A stretch of DNA of 64,000 bases, taken from the NCBI RefSeq assembly GCF_003933745.1, contig NZ_RSEB01000004.1:558001-622000 (forward strand), given 5' to 3'. Positions 51,908 to 60,079 of the stretch are shown piece after piece (within the stretch, counting starts at the first letter, position 1; each line of letters starts with the position of its first letter). The notes beneath the pieces were generated by a model. It was not told the origin of the DNA, searched no databases, and saw only the letters and a program-made list of their open reading frames with translations. This DNA is from Glycomyces terrestris (GTDB lineage: Bacteria; Actinomycetota; Actinomycetes; Mycobacteriales; Micromonosporaceae). The position numbers were made by a program, and so were the translations under genes.

Positions 51908-52312
51908 TCAGACCGCGAGCGCCTCGGTGATCTTGCGGGACATCTCGGCCATGGTCGGGCTCGGCCCGCCGCGGTGCGCGCGGTTGGCGGTCTCGACGGC
52001 GAGGCCGACGACCCGGCGGAAGTTCTCGGCCTCGGCCTCGTCCTGCGCCCGCAGGACGCGCACTGCCTCGGCGAGCGCGGGGAGGACCTGGTCGGCGACG
52101 GCGGCCGCTGACTTGCCCTTGAGTTTGAAGTCGTGCTGCTTCGAGGCGAGCACGTGCCCGACCGCGCCGGTGGCGGAGGCGTAGGACAGCGAGCCCTCGG
52201 TGGCGACCCGGTGGGCCGAGCCGGCGAGGCCGGCGAAGGACAGGAGGTGGATCGCGCCGTAGGCGGCGGTGCGGATGACGGTGCGGTGCTCGGCGGTCAG
52301 GTTGACGCTCAT
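51908..52312 (-). CDS. Hypothetical protein (134 aa)
   Basis: A 134-residue protein, ATG 52312 with AGGAG eight bases upstream. It has one moderately hydrophobic N-terminal helix (TAAYGAIHLLSFAGLAGSAH), then helical, charged sequence (LPALAEAVRVLRAQDEAEAENFRRVVGL). No family recognised. Three GCTGAC repeats at 11-bp steps (52377-52404) lie upstream. Confidence 0.65.
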   Translation of the reverse strand: MSVNLTAEHRTVIRTAAYGAIHLLSFAGLAGSAHRVATEGSLSYASATGAVGHVLASKQHDFKLKGKSAAAVADQVLPALAEAVRVLRAQDEAEAENFRRVVGLAVETANRAHRGGPSPTMAEMSRKITEALAV

Positions 52313-52376
52313 GGTGGTTGCTCCTCGTGTGGTTCAGCGGGCGTTTCCCGTTGATGGAGCAAGTGTCGGGGGCGGC

Positions 52377-52404
52377 GCTGACGGGGCGCTGACACACGGC
52401 TGAC
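52377..52404. promoter_or_regulatory. Three GCTGAC direct repeats, 11-bp period
   Basis: GCTGAC begins at 52377, 52388 and 52399, exactly one helical turn apart, 65-92 bases upstream of gene 51908-52312. This spacing is typical of OmpR/PhoB-type response-regulator boxes. Confidence 0.45.
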
Positions 52405-52538
52405 GCCTTGGGCGGGCCGCGGCGGCCGCTGTCAGCGCGGCAGGACGTGCCCCTGGGCGGCGTCATGCGGGGCGTGCCGGTGCGTCCCGTGGGCAGCGGG
52501 CCGGCCGGCCGTCCACCAGCGGCGGGTCGGCTCGCGCC

Positions 52539-53210
52539 TCAGGCGAGCAGCCCGGACACGATCCTGCCGAGGGCGTCCGCGCGCCGGTCCGGGGCCGCGG
52601 TCCCGTCGGCGGCGGCGAGGTCGCCGAGCAGCGCGGTGATGCGCGGCCGCTCGCCGGTCGCGGCGACGTGGCCGAGGTAGGCGGCGGCCTGTCCGGGCCG
52701 GGCGGCGCCGGCGTGCTCGTTGAGGGCGAAGGTCGCGACCACGGCGTTGAGCAGGGCGAAGACCTCGAGTTTGGCCCGTCCGTCGGCGGGGTGGTCGGCG
52801 AGCACTTCCAGGACGTGGTCGAGGACGCGGACCGCGTTGGGCCCCATGGAGGGGCGCGTGAGGACCAGTTCGGGCAGCCACCGGTGGCGGGCCATCACCG
52901 CGTGCAGGGCCTCCCCCACCGCGACGAGGTCGGCGACCGGATCGCCGGTGGCGTCGCCGAGCCGGACGTCGGCGGCGGCCGCGTCGACCATGAGGTCGAG
53001 GAGGTCGTCGCGGCCGCCGACGTAGCGGTAGAGGGAGGCGCCGCCGGTGCCCAGCTCGGCGGCGACGTTGCGCATCGACACCGCGTCGAGGCCGCCGCGG
53101 TCGGCGACCGCCAGCGCCGCCGCGGTGATCTCGGGGCGGCTGCGCACCGCGGGCCGGCCGGTGGCGGCGCGCTCGGGCCGCAGCCAGATCGGTTCGTCGT
53201 AGTCGGCCAT
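52539..53210 (-). CDS. TetR-family transcriptional regulator
   Basis: A 223-residue repressor. HTH: ITAAALAVADRGGLDAVSMR, NVAAELGTGGASLYRYVGGR, DDLLDLM (about residues 28-75). The helical C-terminus resembles TetR_C_1. ATG 53210 has GGGGAG close upstream. It is divergent from a hydrolase operon across an 80-base gap containing twin GTTYGCGAAC sites. Confidence 0.88.
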   Translation of the reverse strand: MADYDEPIWLRPERAATGRPAVRSRPEITAAALAVADRGGLDAVSMRNVAAELGTGGASLYRYVGGRDDLLDLMVDAAAADVRLGDATGDPVADLVAVGEALHAVMARHRWLPELVLTRPSMGPNAVRVLDHVLEVLADHPADGRAKLEVFALLNAVVATFALNEHAGAARPGQAAAYLGHVAATGERPRITALLGDLAAADGTAAPDRRADALGRIVSGLLA

Positions 53211-53223
53211 GTCACTCCCCACT

Positions 53224-53280
53224 CGTTTGCGAACACTGTACCCGAAGGCTAGACTTCGGGAACACCGTTCGCGAACTCTG
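53224..53280. promoter_or_regulatory. Twin TetR operators flanking a hairpin-like promoter
   Basis: CGTTTGCGAACACTG (53224-53238) and CGTTCGCGAACTCTG (53266-53280) are near-identical 15-mers, each built on the palindrome GTTYGCGAAC. Between them lies CCCGAAG-N6-CTTCGGG (53241-53260). They fill the gap between tetR and the hydrolase gene. Confidence 0.6.
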
Positions 53281-53290
53281 AGGAGGAGCC

Positions 53291-54253
53291 ATGGAACGAC
53301 CGCACGCGCCCGCCCCGACCGGCTACGCGGCCAACGGCGCGGTGCGCCTCGCCTACGAGGACCACGGCGGCGCCGGCGGGGAGCCGCTCCTGCTGGTGAT
53401 GGGCTCGGCCGTCACCAGGTTCTGGTGGCCGCCGGGGTTCATCGCCGAACTCGTGGGGCGCGGCTTCCACGTCGTCTCGTTCGACAACCGCGACTCGGGC
53501 CAGTCGACGCACTTCCCAGCCGCGCCCGCGAAGCCGGTGACCGCCCTGTTCCGCAAAAAGGTGCCCGCCTACACCGGCGAGGACGTGGCCGACGACGCCG
53601 CCGCGGTCCTCGACGCGGTCGGCTGGGACTCGGCCCACCTGTTCGGGCACTCCAACGGCGGCCTACGGGCGCAGCGCATCGCACTGCGCCATCCGCACCG
53701 GGTGCGGAGCCTCGCCACCTCGGCGGCGGTGTCCTCCGACGCGGGACGGCTGCGGCTGCTGCGCTGCATCCACTTCGGCACCGTGGCGAGGATGGCCCGC
53801 CTGCGCTTCCCCGACACCCCCGAGGGCGACCTCGCCCTGGGCCTGGCGGTCTCCCGCGCGCTCGCGTCCCCCGGCTACCCGTTCGACGAGGAGGAGGCCC
53901 TGGAGCGGATCAGGAGGGACGGGTACAGCCCGGTCCGCGACCCGAACACGATGGGACGCCAGCTCGGCGCCCACTGGTCGGGCCCGGCACTCGGCACCCT
54001 CGACCTGCCGGCGGTGGTCTTCCACGGCGAGGACGACCAGCTCCTGCGGGTCGAGGCGGCCCGCGACCTCGCCGCCGCGATCCCCGGCGCCCGCCTGGTG
54101 GTCGTGCCCGGGCTCGGCCACGACCTCCCGCGGGGCGTCTGGCCCCGGTTCGCGGCGGAGATCCGGGCGAACGCGGACGCCGCCGCTGAATCCGGGCGCC
54201 GGGCGTCGTCTCCATTAGCGAACGTGCACCGGAGCGAAGGGACACCACCATGA
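53291..54253 (+). CDS. Alpha/beta-hydrolase
   Basis: A 320-residue hydrolase. Oxyanion region LLLVMGSAV, nucleophile elbow LFGHSNGGLRA (Ser about residue 121), acid in FHGEDDQLL (Asp about 247) and His in PGLGHDLPR (about 276). The core resembles epoxide-hydrolase/esterase-type enzymes such as TAP/DhaA relatives. ATG 53291 follows GAGGAGGAG. The stop overlaps the next ATG. TetR-regulated. Confidence 0.85.
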   Translation: MERPHAPAPTGYAANGAVRLAYEDHGGAGGEPLLLVMGSAVTRFWWPPGFIAELVGRGFHVVSFDNRDSGQSTHFPAAPAKPVTALFRKKVPAYTGEDVADDAAAVLDAVGWDSAHLFGHSNGGLRAQRIALRHPHRVRSLATSAAVSSDAGRLRLLRCIHFGTVARMARLRFPDTPEGDLALGLAVSRALASPGYPFDEEEALERIRRDGYSPVRDPNTMGRQLGAHWSGPALGTLDLPAVVFHGEDDQLLRVEAARDLAAAIPGARLVVVPGLGHDLPRGVWPRFAAEIRANADAAAESGRRASSPLANVHRSEGTPP

Positions 54254-54681
54254 GGAACGAGCAGCTGCGGCTCCTGGAGGGGCTCCTGGGCTCATGGCGG
54301 CTGACGCTGTCGGACGCCTGGTTCCTGGAGCCGCCCGGGACCGAGGTCCACGGTTCGGCCACCGTCGAGTGGCTCGGCGACGCGTTCCTGGTGATGCGGT
54401 GCGACCTCGACGGGGACCTGACGATGGTGTTCGGGCGCAGCGACGCGAACGACGCGTTCACGGCCCTCTACCAGGACGACCGGGGCGTGTGCCGGGTGTT
54501 CGCGGTGACCGTCGACGGGTCGCATGTGGAGTTCATCCGGAAGGACCCGGACTTCCACCAGCGCTTCATCGCCGAGATCGGGCCGGACCGGATCCTCGGA
54601 CGCTGGGAGGCGTCCGAGGACCGGGGTGCGACGTGGCGCAAGGACTTCGACCTCACCTACGACCGCGTCGCGGAGGGCTGA
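54250..54681 (+). CDS. DUF1579-like lipocalin-fold protein
   Basis: A 143-residue protein resembling DUF1579-type small beta-barrels: LEGLLGSWRLTLSDAWFLEP, ATVEWLGDAFLVMRCDL, a central beta region, and RILGRWEASEDRGATWRKDF. It probably binds a small hydrophobic molecule. Translationally coupled to the hydrolase (ATGA), so they may act on the same compound. Confidence 0.75.
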   Translation: MRNEQLRLLEGLLGSWRLTLSDAWFLEPPGTEVHGSATVEWLGDAFLVMRCDLDGDLTMVFGRSDANDAFTALYQDDRGVCRVFAVTVDGSHVEFIRKDPDFHQRFIAEIGPDRILGRWEASEDRGATWRKDFDLTYDRVAEG

Positions 54682-54687
54682 CCGGGG

Positions 54688-56010
54688 TCAGCGGCGGGTG
54701 TAGACGACGCCGATCTTGTCGACCTCGGCGCCGGCGCGGCCGTGGAAGCCGGCGATCTGCCAGCCGGCGGGCGCGGTGTAGGTGGTGCAGTCGCCGGTGG
54801 CGGTGCCGCCGGCGAGGGTGCGGCCGATGCTGGTGGTGAAGCGGGCGAAGAAGATCCGCGTGTGGCCGTCGCGCTGGCCGCGGCACAGGTGGAGCGACAC
54901 CGGGTACTCGCCCGCGCCGAGCGCGAGGGCCGCGGGGGTGCCGCCGCTGCCGCCGTGGTCGAGGACGGTGCCGTCGGCGAGGGTCAGGCCGATGAGGTCG
55001 ACGCGGGCGCCGGAGCGCAGGCGCAGGACGGCGGGGTCGTCGCCGGCGTCGAGGTCGTCGACGTCGGTGAAGAAGGCGCCGTGGGAGCCGCCGAACTGGT
55101 CGCTGAGGGTGAAGTCGCCGCCGGTGGTCCAGGCGAAGTCGACCGCGATCGGGTAGTGGTCGGAGAGGTTCTCGCCGTTCGCGTCGCGGAAGGCGGCGTG
55201 GTCGTTGCGGTACTGGCCGGCGTCGAGGCGGACGTGGTCGCCGGAGCGGTAGAGGACCTTGTCGACGACCTCGCAGGAGGCGTTCACGGTGGCGTCGTCG
55301 CAGACGAGGGCGGGGTCGCCCTCGTCGGGGGCGTCGCCGCCGCGCACGAGTTCGACCCAGGCGTCGGTGAGGCCGTTGGCGGCGGCGAACTCGGCGATGC
55401 CGTCGCCGCGGGTGTAGCGGGTGTTGGTGTCGCCGTAGACGATGACGGCGTTCCCGGCGGAGTGGGCGGCCATGAACGCGGTGACCTGGGCGAGGTTGGC
55501 CTCGCGGGCGGCGATGTCGGCGCCGTCGCTGCCGGCGTCGGTGTGGAGGTTGTAGAGGTCGACCCAGACGCCCTCGGCGAGGCGGGCGCGCATGAACGTG
55601 AAGCCCTTGGGGGTCAGGCAGTCCCCGGAGCCGGAGGCGCACTGATCCCAGGTGACCCGCTCGAAGTCCTCGAACGGCAGGTCGGAGAGGGTGTTGAGGC
55701 CGTCGCCGAAGGGCACGCCGCCGCTGGTGGGGGTGCGGTGCGGGTGGTCGTCGGCGGCGTAGAGGGCCGCGTGGTAGTTGAAGTCCTCCTGGACGTGCAC
55801 GATGTCGTACGCGCCGAGGCGGGAGCCGATGATCGGCGTGTTCGTCTCGGGGTCGCCGTCGCCGAGGCCCAGCGGGAGGCCGGCGATGTTGTAGGAGAGG
55901 ACGGACAGGTCGCCGCTCGTCGCGGCGGCCTCCTGGGCCGCGGCGGGCGGCGCGGGGAGGGCGACGGCGGCGAGCGCGGCGAGCGCGGCCAGGCGGGTCG
56001 GGATGCGCAT
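54688..56010 (-). CDS. Secreted endonuclease/exonuclease/phosphatase-family enzyme with C-terminal lectin-like domain
   Basis: A 440-residue exported protein. The signal peptide LAALAALAAVALPAPPAAAQ ends near residue 26. The EEP catalytic domain follows with LSVLSYNIAGLPLG, HVQEDFNYH (metal Glu), IVYGDTNTRYT (GDxN) and LSDHYPIAVDF (catalytic SDH), the pattern of sphingomyelinase-C/DNase-I-like phosphodiesterases. From about residue 300 the sequence FGGSHGAFFTDVDDL to EVDKIGVVYTRR looks like a jacalin-type beta-prism lectin domain. It probably targets a glycan- or lipid-rich surface. ATG 56010 has GGAG upstream. Confidence 0.85.
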   Translation of the reverse strand: MRIPTRLAALAALAAVALPAPPAAAQEAAATSGDLSVLSYNIAGLPLGLGDGDPETNTPIIGSRLGAYDIVHVQEDFNYHAALYAADDHPHRTPTSGGVPFGDGLNTLSDLPFEDFERVTWDQCASGSGDCLTPKGFTFMRARLAEGVWVDLYNLHTDAGSDGADIAAREANLAQVTAFMAAHSAGNAVIVYGDTNTRYTRGDGIAEFAAANGLTDAWVELVRGGDAPDEGDPALVCDDATVNASCEVVDKVLYRSGDHVRLDAGQYRNDHAAFRDANGENLSDHYPIAVDFAWTTGGDFTLSDQFGGSHGAFFTDVDDLDAGDDPAVLRLRSGARVDLIGLTLADGTVLDHGGSGGTPAALALGAGEYPVSLHLCRGQRDGHTRIFFARFTTSIGRTLAGGTATGDCTTYTAPAGWQIAGFHGRAGAEVDKIGVVYTRR

Positions 56011-56158
56011 GGGACTCCAGTCGCGGTGCGGCCGAGGGGGACTCGGCTCGGATGACAGCCCTGCCAGATTGCCCGGAATACGCGAAATGTTCAAGACGGC
56101 GGGGGGAACGCGCGGTGAAGCCGCGGCGCAGGCGCGCCGCGGCTGGACCGGCGCCGGT

Positions 56159-56512
56159 TCAGAGGGCGAGGTCGAGGGCGAGGGTGGTGACGGCGAGGCC
56201 GAGGAACGCGAAGGTCCCGACGGTCTCCTTCGGCCAGAAGTTCGCGAGGACGTGGGTGTGGACGGCGCAGGTCCAGAACAGGACCAGGCCGGCCGCGGCG
56301 GCGGTGCCGAGCGGCGGGTAGGCGAGACCGGCGAGCAGGCCGAGGCCGCCGAGGACCTTGAGGACGCCGATGGGGAAGACGAGCATCGAGTGCGGGACGT
56401 GCGCGCCGTCCATGAGCGGCAGGATGACCTTGAGGCGGGCCATGGCGCCGATGCCGGAGCCGAGGTTGGCGAGGCCGCCGGCGAGGACGAGGACGAGGTA
56501 CAGGGTGGACAT
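56159..56512 (-). CDS. DoxX-family membrane protein
   Basis: A 117-residue, four-helix DoxX-like protein (LYLVLVLAGGLANLGSGIGA; LKVLGGLGLLAGLAYPPLG; FAFLGLAVTTLALDLAL). It lies 21 bases downstream of the NmrA-like gene in the operon of the ECF sigma factor. DoxX proteins associate with redox enzymes at the membrane. Confidence 0.82.
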   Translation of the reverse strand: MSTLYLVLVLAGGLANLGSGIGAMARLKVILPLMDGAHVPHSMLVFPIGVLKVLGGLGLLAGLAYPPLGTAAAAGLVLFWTCAVHTHVLANFWPKETVGTFAFLGLAVTTLALDLAL

Positions 56513-56533
56513 GGGTTGCTCCCTTGAGTCGGT

Positions 56534-57199
56534 TCAGTAGGCGACGGTGACGTGGGTGCCCGCGGTGCGCCGGTCGGCTGCGGCGCGGAGCATGTAGTGG
56601 GCGGCGTCCGCCCGGGAGAGGCGGAACGCGCGCGGCAGGCTGGTGCCGTGGGCGACCTGGTAGGTCCCGGTGAGCGGGCCGTCGGTGAGGCGCGGCAGGC
56701 GCACGGCGGTCCAGTCGAGGCCGCTGGCGGCGAGGAGCTCCTCGGCGGCGGCGACGTCGCTCATGTGGGCGCCGATGACGGCCCGCACCAGCGGAAGGGT
56801 GAACAGCGTCATGGCGAGGCCGGCGCCGGGTTCGCGGCGCAGCGGCCGCGGCCGGTTCGGGCTGGGGACGGTGGAGAGGCCGATGCCGCTGACGGCGACG
56901 ATCCGCCGGGTCCCGGTGTCCCGCATGGCGTCCGCGATCGCGGCGGTGGCGCGGGAGACGATGCCGGTCTCGTCCTTGCGGCGGGGGCCGACGCAGGAGA
57001 GGACGGCGTCGGCGCCGGCCAGGGCCGCGCGGAGCGCGTGCGGATCGGGGTCGGCGAGGTCGACTGCGGCGGCCGGGATCTCGGGGTCGAGGCGGGCGAG
57101 GTCGCGGACGACGGCGGTGACGTGGTGGTCCGCGGCGAGGGCCTGAGCGGTGACGGCGCGGCCGATCCCGCCCGTCGCCCCGATGACGACGAGTCTCAT
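56534..57199 (-). CDS. NAD(P)-binding NmrA/SDR-like oxidoreductase
   Basis: A 221-residue atypical SDR. Rossmann motif VVIGATGGIGRAVTAQALA (GxxGxxG), AVLSCVGPRRK, and VAVSGIGLSTV; the C-terminus LSRADAAHYMLRAAAD is NmrA/flavin-reductase-like. It begins 10 bases after the ECF41 sigma gene and is probably its main target, acting on a quinone or other small metabolite. Confidence 0.85.
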   Translation of the reverse strand: MRLVVIGATGGIGRAVTAQALAADHHVTAVVRDLARLDPEIPAAAVDLADPDPHALRAALAGADAVLSCVGPRRKDETGIVSRATAAIADAMRDTGTRRIVAVSGIGLSTVPSPNRPRPLRREPGAGLAMTLFTLPLVRAVIGAHMSDVAAAEELLAASGLDWTAVRLPRLTDGPLTGTYQVAHGTSLPRAFRLSRADAAHYMLRAAADRRTAGTHVTVAY

Positions 57200-57209
57200 T
57201 GGACGTTCC

Positions 57210-58112
57210 TTATCGCAGCTGGGTGAGTTTCTCGGGGTTGGTGACGGCGTAGACGCCGGTGACGGCCCCGTCCTCGGGGCGCAGGTCGAGCATGAGGACG
57301 CCGACGACGCGGCCGTCGCGCTCCATGAGCGCCGACGGGGAGCCGTTGACGGGCCGGAACCCGATCGCGAGCCCCGCGGAGCGGCGGAAGGCGCGCCCTG
57401 CCAGGAACGCGGCGATGCGGTCGGGGCCGTGCATGGGCCGGGGCCCGGCGGCGGGGGCGAGGCCGCCGCCGTCGCAGGTGAGCGCCACCTCGGGGGCCAT
57501 CAGGCCGATGAGGGCCTCGAGGTCGCCGCCGGTGACGGCGGCCATGAACCGCTCGGTGACCTGCCGGTGCACGGCCGGGTCGACCCGGTACTTCGGGCGG
57601 CGGGCACGCACGTGGGCGCGGGCGCGGCGCGCGGTCTGGCGCACGGCGGCCGGGGTGCGGCCGAGCATCTCGGCGGTCTCGGCCAGGGTGTAGCCGAAGA
57701 CGTCGGCGAGCACGAACACGGCGCGCTCGGCGGGCGTCAAGGACTCCAGGACCACCATGAGCGCCAACGAGACCGACTCGGCGCGCAGCGCGCGCTCGGC
57801 CCCGTCGGGCGCGGCCGGTCCCGGCGCGGTCGCCAGGGGCTCGGGCAGCCAGGGCCCGACATAGGTTTCCCGGCGGCGCCGGATCGCGCCCTGCCGGGCG
57901 ATGGCGGCGTTGATCGCGACGCGCACCAGGTAGGCGCGCGGGTGCGCGATCGGCGCGCCGTGCGTGCGGGCCTCCCAGGAGAGCCAGGTCTCCTGGAGGA
58001 CGTCCTCGGTGTCGGCGACGGTGCCGAGCATCGAGTAGACGATGCCGAAGAGCAGCTCGCGGTGCTCGGTGAACACCGCGGTGGCCGCTCCCGCATCGGC
58101 GTCGGGTTCCAT
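57210..58112 (-). CDS. ECF sigma factor, SigJ/ECF41 type
   Basis: A 300-residue extracytoplasmic-function sigma factor. Region 2 (VFTEHRELLFGIVYSMLGTV, then ADTEDVLQETWLSWE), region 4 (LTPAERAVFVLADVFGYTL, AETAEMLGRTPAAVRQTARR). A fused C-terminal SnoaL-like domain carries CDGGG, matching the DGGG(K/R) switch motif of ECF41 although the last residue is Leu. In ECF41 sigmas this domain controls activity in place of an anti-sigma factor. The downstream oxidoreductase and DoxX genes fit the usual ECF41 neighbourhood. TGTCACA, the -35 reported for ECF41 promoters, occurs at 58170-58176 upstream. Confidence 0.9.
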   Translation of the reverse strand: MEPDADAGAATAVFTEHRELLFGIVYSMLGTVADTEDVLQETWLSWEARTHGAPIAHPRAYLVRVAINAAIARQGAIRRRRETYVGPWLPEPLATAPGPAAPDGAERALRAESVSLALMVVLESLTPAERAVFVLADVFGYTLAETAEMLGRTPAAVRQTARRARAHVRARRPKYRVDPAVHRQVTERFMAAVTGGDLEALIGLMAPEVALTCDGGGLAPAAGPRPMHGPDRIAAFLAGRAFRRSAGLAIGFRPVNGSPSALMERDGRVVGVLMLDLRPEDGAVTGVYAVTNPEKLTQLR

Positions 58113-58158
58113 GGTCGCCTCCTCGATCGGGGGTTGTCGCCGATCTGAGAGCAGCAGA

Positions 58159-58187
58159 CGGGCCCCGGATGTGACATCCGGGGCCCG
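58159..58187 (-). terminator. Terminator between DUF2264 gene and sigma gene
   Basis: A perfect 12-bp stem with a GTGAC loop, 38 bases past the DUF2264 stop. The loop and flanking bases contain TGTCACA on the minus strand, an ECF41-like -35 element for the sigma gene. Confidence 0.7.
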
Positions 58188-58224
58188 TTCATGACCGAGG
58201 ACACAGCCCCGCGAGGGGCGCGGC

Positions 58225-59799
58225 CTACTCGGTGCCGACGTAGACGAGCGACTTCAGGACGTACTTCCCGGGTTCGAGGACGCCCCTGAGCACCGGCAGG
58301 ACCGTCGCCGGCCAGTACAGGTGGGTGCCGGGCATCGGCTCGATGACGTCGGCCTCGCGGCCGGTCCCCGAGTCGATGATCTCCGAGCGGATGCCCTGGC
58401 TGGTGACGGCGGCCTTCGCCTCCCCGACCTGCGGGACGTGCCCGGGCTTGGGCACGCACCAGCCGCCTTCACCGGTGTGGAGGAGCCGGCCGGTGTCGAT
58501 CACGTGCACGCGCGCGTGCCAGCCGTCCACGGCCGCTTCGAGGGAGGTCGTGATCGTCACGTCGTCCCACGGCTGCCAGTTGACGGTGAGCACGCCGTTC
58601 TCGTCGATGGCCCCCTCGTCGGAGTCCTCGCGGCCGCGCCAGTGCCGTCCGTCCTCCGAGAGCATGAGCGCCCCGTCCGGGGCGGCGGCCTCCAGGCCCT
58701 GCCCGACCGCGGCGTGCGAGAACCCGGCGAGCGTCGAGTACGCGAACTTCCCGTACGCGGCCTGCCCGTTGCGCGCCCACGGCTGCCACGCCTGCCCGTT
58801 CAGGCGGGTCACGTGCCCGGAGCGGTCGCGCACGTGCACGGCCCGGGCCGCCTTGTGCGCCTCCACGACCGGCCCCGGCACCACTTCCTCGGCGGTCCAG
58901 AAGGGATGGTCGGGCGCGGCGGCGAGGCCGAGGAAGACCTTCGTCGCCCACCACGGGGACCCGGCGGTCACGTACTGCTCCACGACCGCGTCGTTCGGGT
59001 ACGAGTAGCCGACCGTCAGGCGCCCTTCGGTGTCGAGCATCGGCCGGCGCCACCACCAGTCCAGGTGGCGGCGCGCGAACCCGCCGGCCTCGCCCCACGG
59101 CACGGCCTCGACGTCCGCGGCGGCCAGCGCGCCCCACAGCGCCCCTTGCGCGAAGCGGTAGCCCATGCTGCGCCCGTAGGGGACGGCGGCGCCGTCGGCG
59201 GCGAACCAGGAGCGGAAGCGGCGGGCGAACGCGGCGGCGTTCTCCACGTACCGGTCGTCGCCGGTGAGCTTGAAGTGCAGGAGCGCGTACGTGTGGAACG
59301 CGAACGGGTTGTAGTAGTCGACGCGCCCGCCGGGGCCGTCCTCGAAGACGGCGTCGCCGAGCCGGAACTCCCCCATGCGCTCCAGGTGCGCCTCGGCGAC
59401 GGCCGGGTCGGTCTTCACGCCGACGCGCTTGAGGCCGTGGCCGGCGAACACCGGGAAGTAGTGCCAGTTCATGTCGGCCACGCCGGTGAGGTAGGCGTCG
59501 GAGAGCCAGGCGGCGACCTTGTCCCTCGCCTTGGCGTCCAAGGGCTCCCAGAGCTTCTCGGGGGCGGTGGCGAGGCCCCAGCCGACGGAGGCGGCCTCGA
59601 CGCAGCGCTGGCTGGTGTGGGTGACGTCGCCGACGTACCAGTCGTCCTCGGGGTCGAGGGCGCGGGCGAGGGTGGCGGCGAGGGGCTCCCAGACGGCGTC
59701 GGGGACGTGGTCCTTGGCGGCGGTGAGCCCCCACAGTGGACGGGTGAGGAGCTCGAACCAGTTCTCCCGGTGCGAGTGGTTCGACATGGTGACCGGCAT
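58225..59799 (-). CDS. DUF2264 family protein (glycosidase-like barrel)
   Basis: A 524-residue DUF2264 protein: an (alpha/alpha)6-type N-terminal domain (NHSHRENWFELLTRPLWGLT; MNWHYFPVFAGHGLKRVG; YYNPFAFHTYALLHFKL; WWRRPMLDTEGRLTVGYSYP) and a beta-sandwich C-terminus. Some members are uronyl glycosidases. The start is uncertain: ATG 59799 or 59787 give a family-like N-terminus, while GTG 59916 would add ~39 residues. No signal peptide, so it acts inside the cell on an imported oligosaccharide. Confidence 0.82.
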   Translation of the reverse strand: MPVTMSNHSHRENWFELLTRPLWGLTAAKDHVPDAVWEPLAATLARALDPEDDWYVGDVTHTSQRCVEAASVGWGLATAPEKLWEPLDAKARDKVAAWLSDAYLTGVADMNWHYFPVFAGHGLKRVGVKTDPAVAEAHLERMGEFRLGDAVFEDGPGGRVDYYNPFAFHTYALLHFKLTGDDRYVENAAAFARRFRSWFAADGAAVPYGRSMGYRFAQGALWGALAAADVEAVPWGEAGGFARRHLDWWWRRPMLDTEGRLTVGYSYPNDAVVEQYVTAGSPWWATKVFLGLAAAPDHPFWTAEEVVPGPVVEAHKAARAVHVRDRSGHVTRLNGQAWQPWARNGQAAYGKFAYSTLAGFSHAAVGQGLEAAAPDGALMLSEDGRHWRGREDSDEGAIDENGVLTVNWQPWDDVTITTSLEAAVDGWHARVHVIDTGRLLHTGEGGWCVPKPGHVPQVGEAKAAVTSQGIRSEIIDSGTGREADVIEPMPGTHLYWPATVLPVLRGVLEPGKYVLKSLVYVGTE

Positions 59800-59978
59800 G
59801 GCCCCCGGGCCCCGCGCGGCCAGCTCCACCGCCGGGCGCGCGACCGCGAGCGCGGCGGCGCCCCATCCTGCATGGCTCTGGTCCAACGGTCCGAACAAAC
59901 GCTGCGGAGAAGTCACGCTGGCAGACGCTATCAACGCGGGGCGGCTCCTGCAACCCCGGCGGGGGTCGGCCATGGGTT

Positions 59979-60002
59979 ATTCACGGGTCGAATCGTGTGA
60001 AT
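59979..60002. promoter_or_regulatory. Inverted repeat upstream of lanthipeptide synthetase
   Basis: ATTCAC-N12-GTGAAT, an A+T-rich inverted repeat 78-101 bases before the lanKC start. It is the only symmetrical element in the 280-base gap and may be an activator or repressor site. Evidence is position and symmetry only. Confidence 0.35.
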
Positions 60003-60079
60003 CCGGGGTGGCTCAGCGTCACCGCCGCCCCGCAAGATGAGTGGCAGTCGTGAACCGCGCTGGGAATGGGAGGGCTCGC

